From positions 1 through 12,835 of the forward strand of contig CALGAJ010000016.1 in assembly GCA_937951975.1 (NCBI GenBank): DNA of 12,835 bases, written 5' to 3'. A model generated the notes under the pieces. That model was not told the origin of the DNA, searched no databases, and saw only the letters and a list, made by a program, of their open reading frames with translations. This document shows positions 11,695-12,835 of this stretch, in pieces. How positions within the stretch are numbered: position 1 is the stretch's first letter; each line of letters begins with the position of its first letter. Source of the DNA: an uncultured Desulfotignum sp. Lineage in GTDB: Bacteria > Desulfobacterota > Desulfobacteria > Desulfobacterales > Desulfobacteraceae. Both the position numbers and the translations under genes were made by a program.

Positions 11695-12835
11695 AGCAGC
11701 TGTCCATTTTAGGGGCGACCGGCTCCATCGGTACGTCCGCCCTTGACATTGTCCGCATGCACCCGGACCGGTTCCAGGTAAAGGCCTTGACCGCTGCCAA
11801 TAATCTGCCGCTGTTGCGCCGTCAGATCCAGGAATTTCTGCCGGAGATGGTGGCGGTGCTGGATGAAGACAAAGCCCGGGAACTGGGTGAAATGCTCAAG
11901 CCGGGCCACCGGCCTGAGATTCTGTCCGGCCCTTCCGGGTATGCGGCCGCAGCCGCCTGGGACAAGGTGGACACGGTGGTGCTGGCCATGGTGGGGGCCG
12001 CAGGATTGAAACCGGCCCTGGCCGCTATTGAGGCTGGAAAAGACATCGCTCTGGCCAACAAGGAAACCCTGGTGATGGCCGGTGATATCGTCATGGCCAA
12101 AGCCCGGGAAAAAAATGTAACCGTGCTGCCTGTGGACAGTGAGCATTCCGCCATGTTTCAATGCATGCTGGGCAATCAGGCCAAAGATGTGAAACAGCTG
12201 TTTCTCACAGCTTCGGGCGGCCCTTTCAGGGATACCCCGAAACAGAATTTTCCCGGTATTACCCGGGAAGACGCATTGAAGCATCCCAACTGGTCCATGG
12301 GGGACAAGATCTCCATTGATTCTGCCACACTCATGAACAAGGGCCTGGAGCTCATTGAAGCCGTGCATTTGTTCGGCATTTCCCACACACATATTCAGGT
12401 GCTGATCCATCCCCAGAGCATTGTCCATTCCATGGTCGGCTTTGCCGACGGATCGGTCATGGCCCAGATGGGAGTGCCGGACATGAAACAGGCCATCTCT
12501 TTTGCTCTGTCATTTCCGGACCGTCTGGATACCGGCCTGTCATTTCCGGATTTTGCAGTACTTGCCTCTCTGACGTTTGGTGCACCGGACCTTGAGCGGT
12601 TTCCATCCCTGGCATTTGCCCGGGAAGCGTGCGAAAAAAAAGGAACCCTGCCGGCAGTGATGAATGCCGCCAATGAAGTGGCGGTTCAGGCATTTCTGGA
12701 CCGGCGTATCCGGTTTTCCGATATCTTCACTTTTGTCTCCACCACCATGGCCGCCCATACCTGCATTGACAATCCGGATCTTTCAGGTATTATTGAGGCC
12801 GATCTCTGGGCCAGGGAAAAAGCCGGCTCCCTTAT
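11691..12835 (+). CDS. dxr: 1-deoxy-D-xylulose 5-phosphate reductoisomerase (3' end outside window)
   Basis: The frame opens at ATG 11691, overlapping the cdsA stop by 4 nt, and stays open for 381 codons to the window edge; the family has about 385-400 residues, so only a short tail is missing. DXR is the committed MEP-pathway step, converting DXP to 2-C-methylerythritol 4-phosphate with NADPH and a divalent metal, and is the target of fosmidomycin. Visible are the NADPH motif GATGSIG (8-14), ANKETLVMAG (122-131), the metal ligands Asp149 and Glu151 in VDSEHSA, SGGPF (175-179), and HPNWSMGDKISIDSATLMNK (198-217) followed by GLE with Glu220. The product feeds UppS two genes upstream. There is no strong ribosome binding site. 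An in-frame 14-bp direct repeat lies at 12507-12520 and 12537-12550. Confidence 0.97.
   Translation, partial: MKQLSILGATGSIGTSALDIVRMHPDRFQVKALTAANNLPLLRRQIQEFLPEMVAVLDEDKARELGEMLKPGHRPEILSGPSGYAAAAAWDKVDTVVLAMVGAAGLKPALAAIEAGKDIALANKETLVMAGDIVMAKAREKNVTVLPVDSEHSAMFQCMLGNQAKDVKQLFLTASGGPFRDTPKQNFPGITREDALKHPNWSMGDKISIDSATLMNKGLELIEAVHLFGISHTHIQVLIHPQSIVHSMVGFADGSVMAQMGVPDMKQAISFALSFPDRLDTGLSFPDFAVLASLTFGAPDLERFPSLAFAREACEKKGTLPAVMNAANEVAVQAFLDRRIRFSDIFTFVSTTMAAHTCIDNPDLSGIIEADLWAREKAGSL

Noticed and set aside
11709..12428. 239-codon open frame antisense to dxr
   Set aside because: A shadow frame. The plus strand carries an intact DXR with all catalytic motifs.
12507..12550. 14-bp in-frame direct repeat (offset 30 bp) encoding LSFPD twice in dxr
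   Set aside because: It lies in a variable part of DXR, and overall length is normal for the family. It may be a small old duplication but shows no functional signal.

Overview
The window is a chromosomal segment of a Gram-negative bacterium. The protein sequences, the short 198-residue EF-Ts, the moderate G+C content and the gene order rpsB-tsf-pyrH-frr-uppS-cdsA-dxr suggest a sulfate-reducing delta-proteobacterium (Desulfobacterota, probably Desulfobacterales). That placement is inferred from resemblance, not from a search.

Layout. (1) Positions 1-1011, minus strand: an AT-richer accessory pair, a secreted DUF4124/trypsin-like serine protease followed 24 bp later by a small secreted protein that runs off the left edge. 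(2) Positions 1012-1811: about 800 bp without a convincing gene. It holds a plus-strand intrinsic terminator, a folded GC-rich element with a GAAA tetraloop that may be a small RNA, and the terminator of the tRNA. (3) Positions 1812-1934, minus: tRNA-Gln(CTG) with encoded CCA and a near-consensus promoter. (4) Positions 2011-3316: larE (plus), convergent with ndk (minus); ndk has a clear terminator in the 73-bp gap. (5) Positions 3490-7223, plus: rho, rpmE, prfA, prmC. Rho ends transcription; RF1 ends translation and is methylated on its GGQ glutamine by PrmC. A 14-bp terminator-type hairpin stands directly before the prfA start codon. (6) Positions 7216-12835, plus: rpsB, tsf, pyrH, frr, uppS, cdsA and dxr (3' end cut off). 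This tightly packed operon combines ribosome assembly, elongation and recycling with UMP kinase and with isoprenoid carrier and phospholipid precursor synthesis.

Most of the right-hand 10 kb is conserved core machinery. The points worth a second look are the gene-poor DNA beside tRNA-Gln, the protease pair, the iron-sulfur-type LarE, the rpmE/prfA hairpin, the rho leader and a perfect hairpin inside the start of pyrH. I found no CRISPR array, insertion sequence, phage gene or defence system, and I do not claim a new system; the best candidate for undescribed biology is the putative RNA at about 1357-1556.
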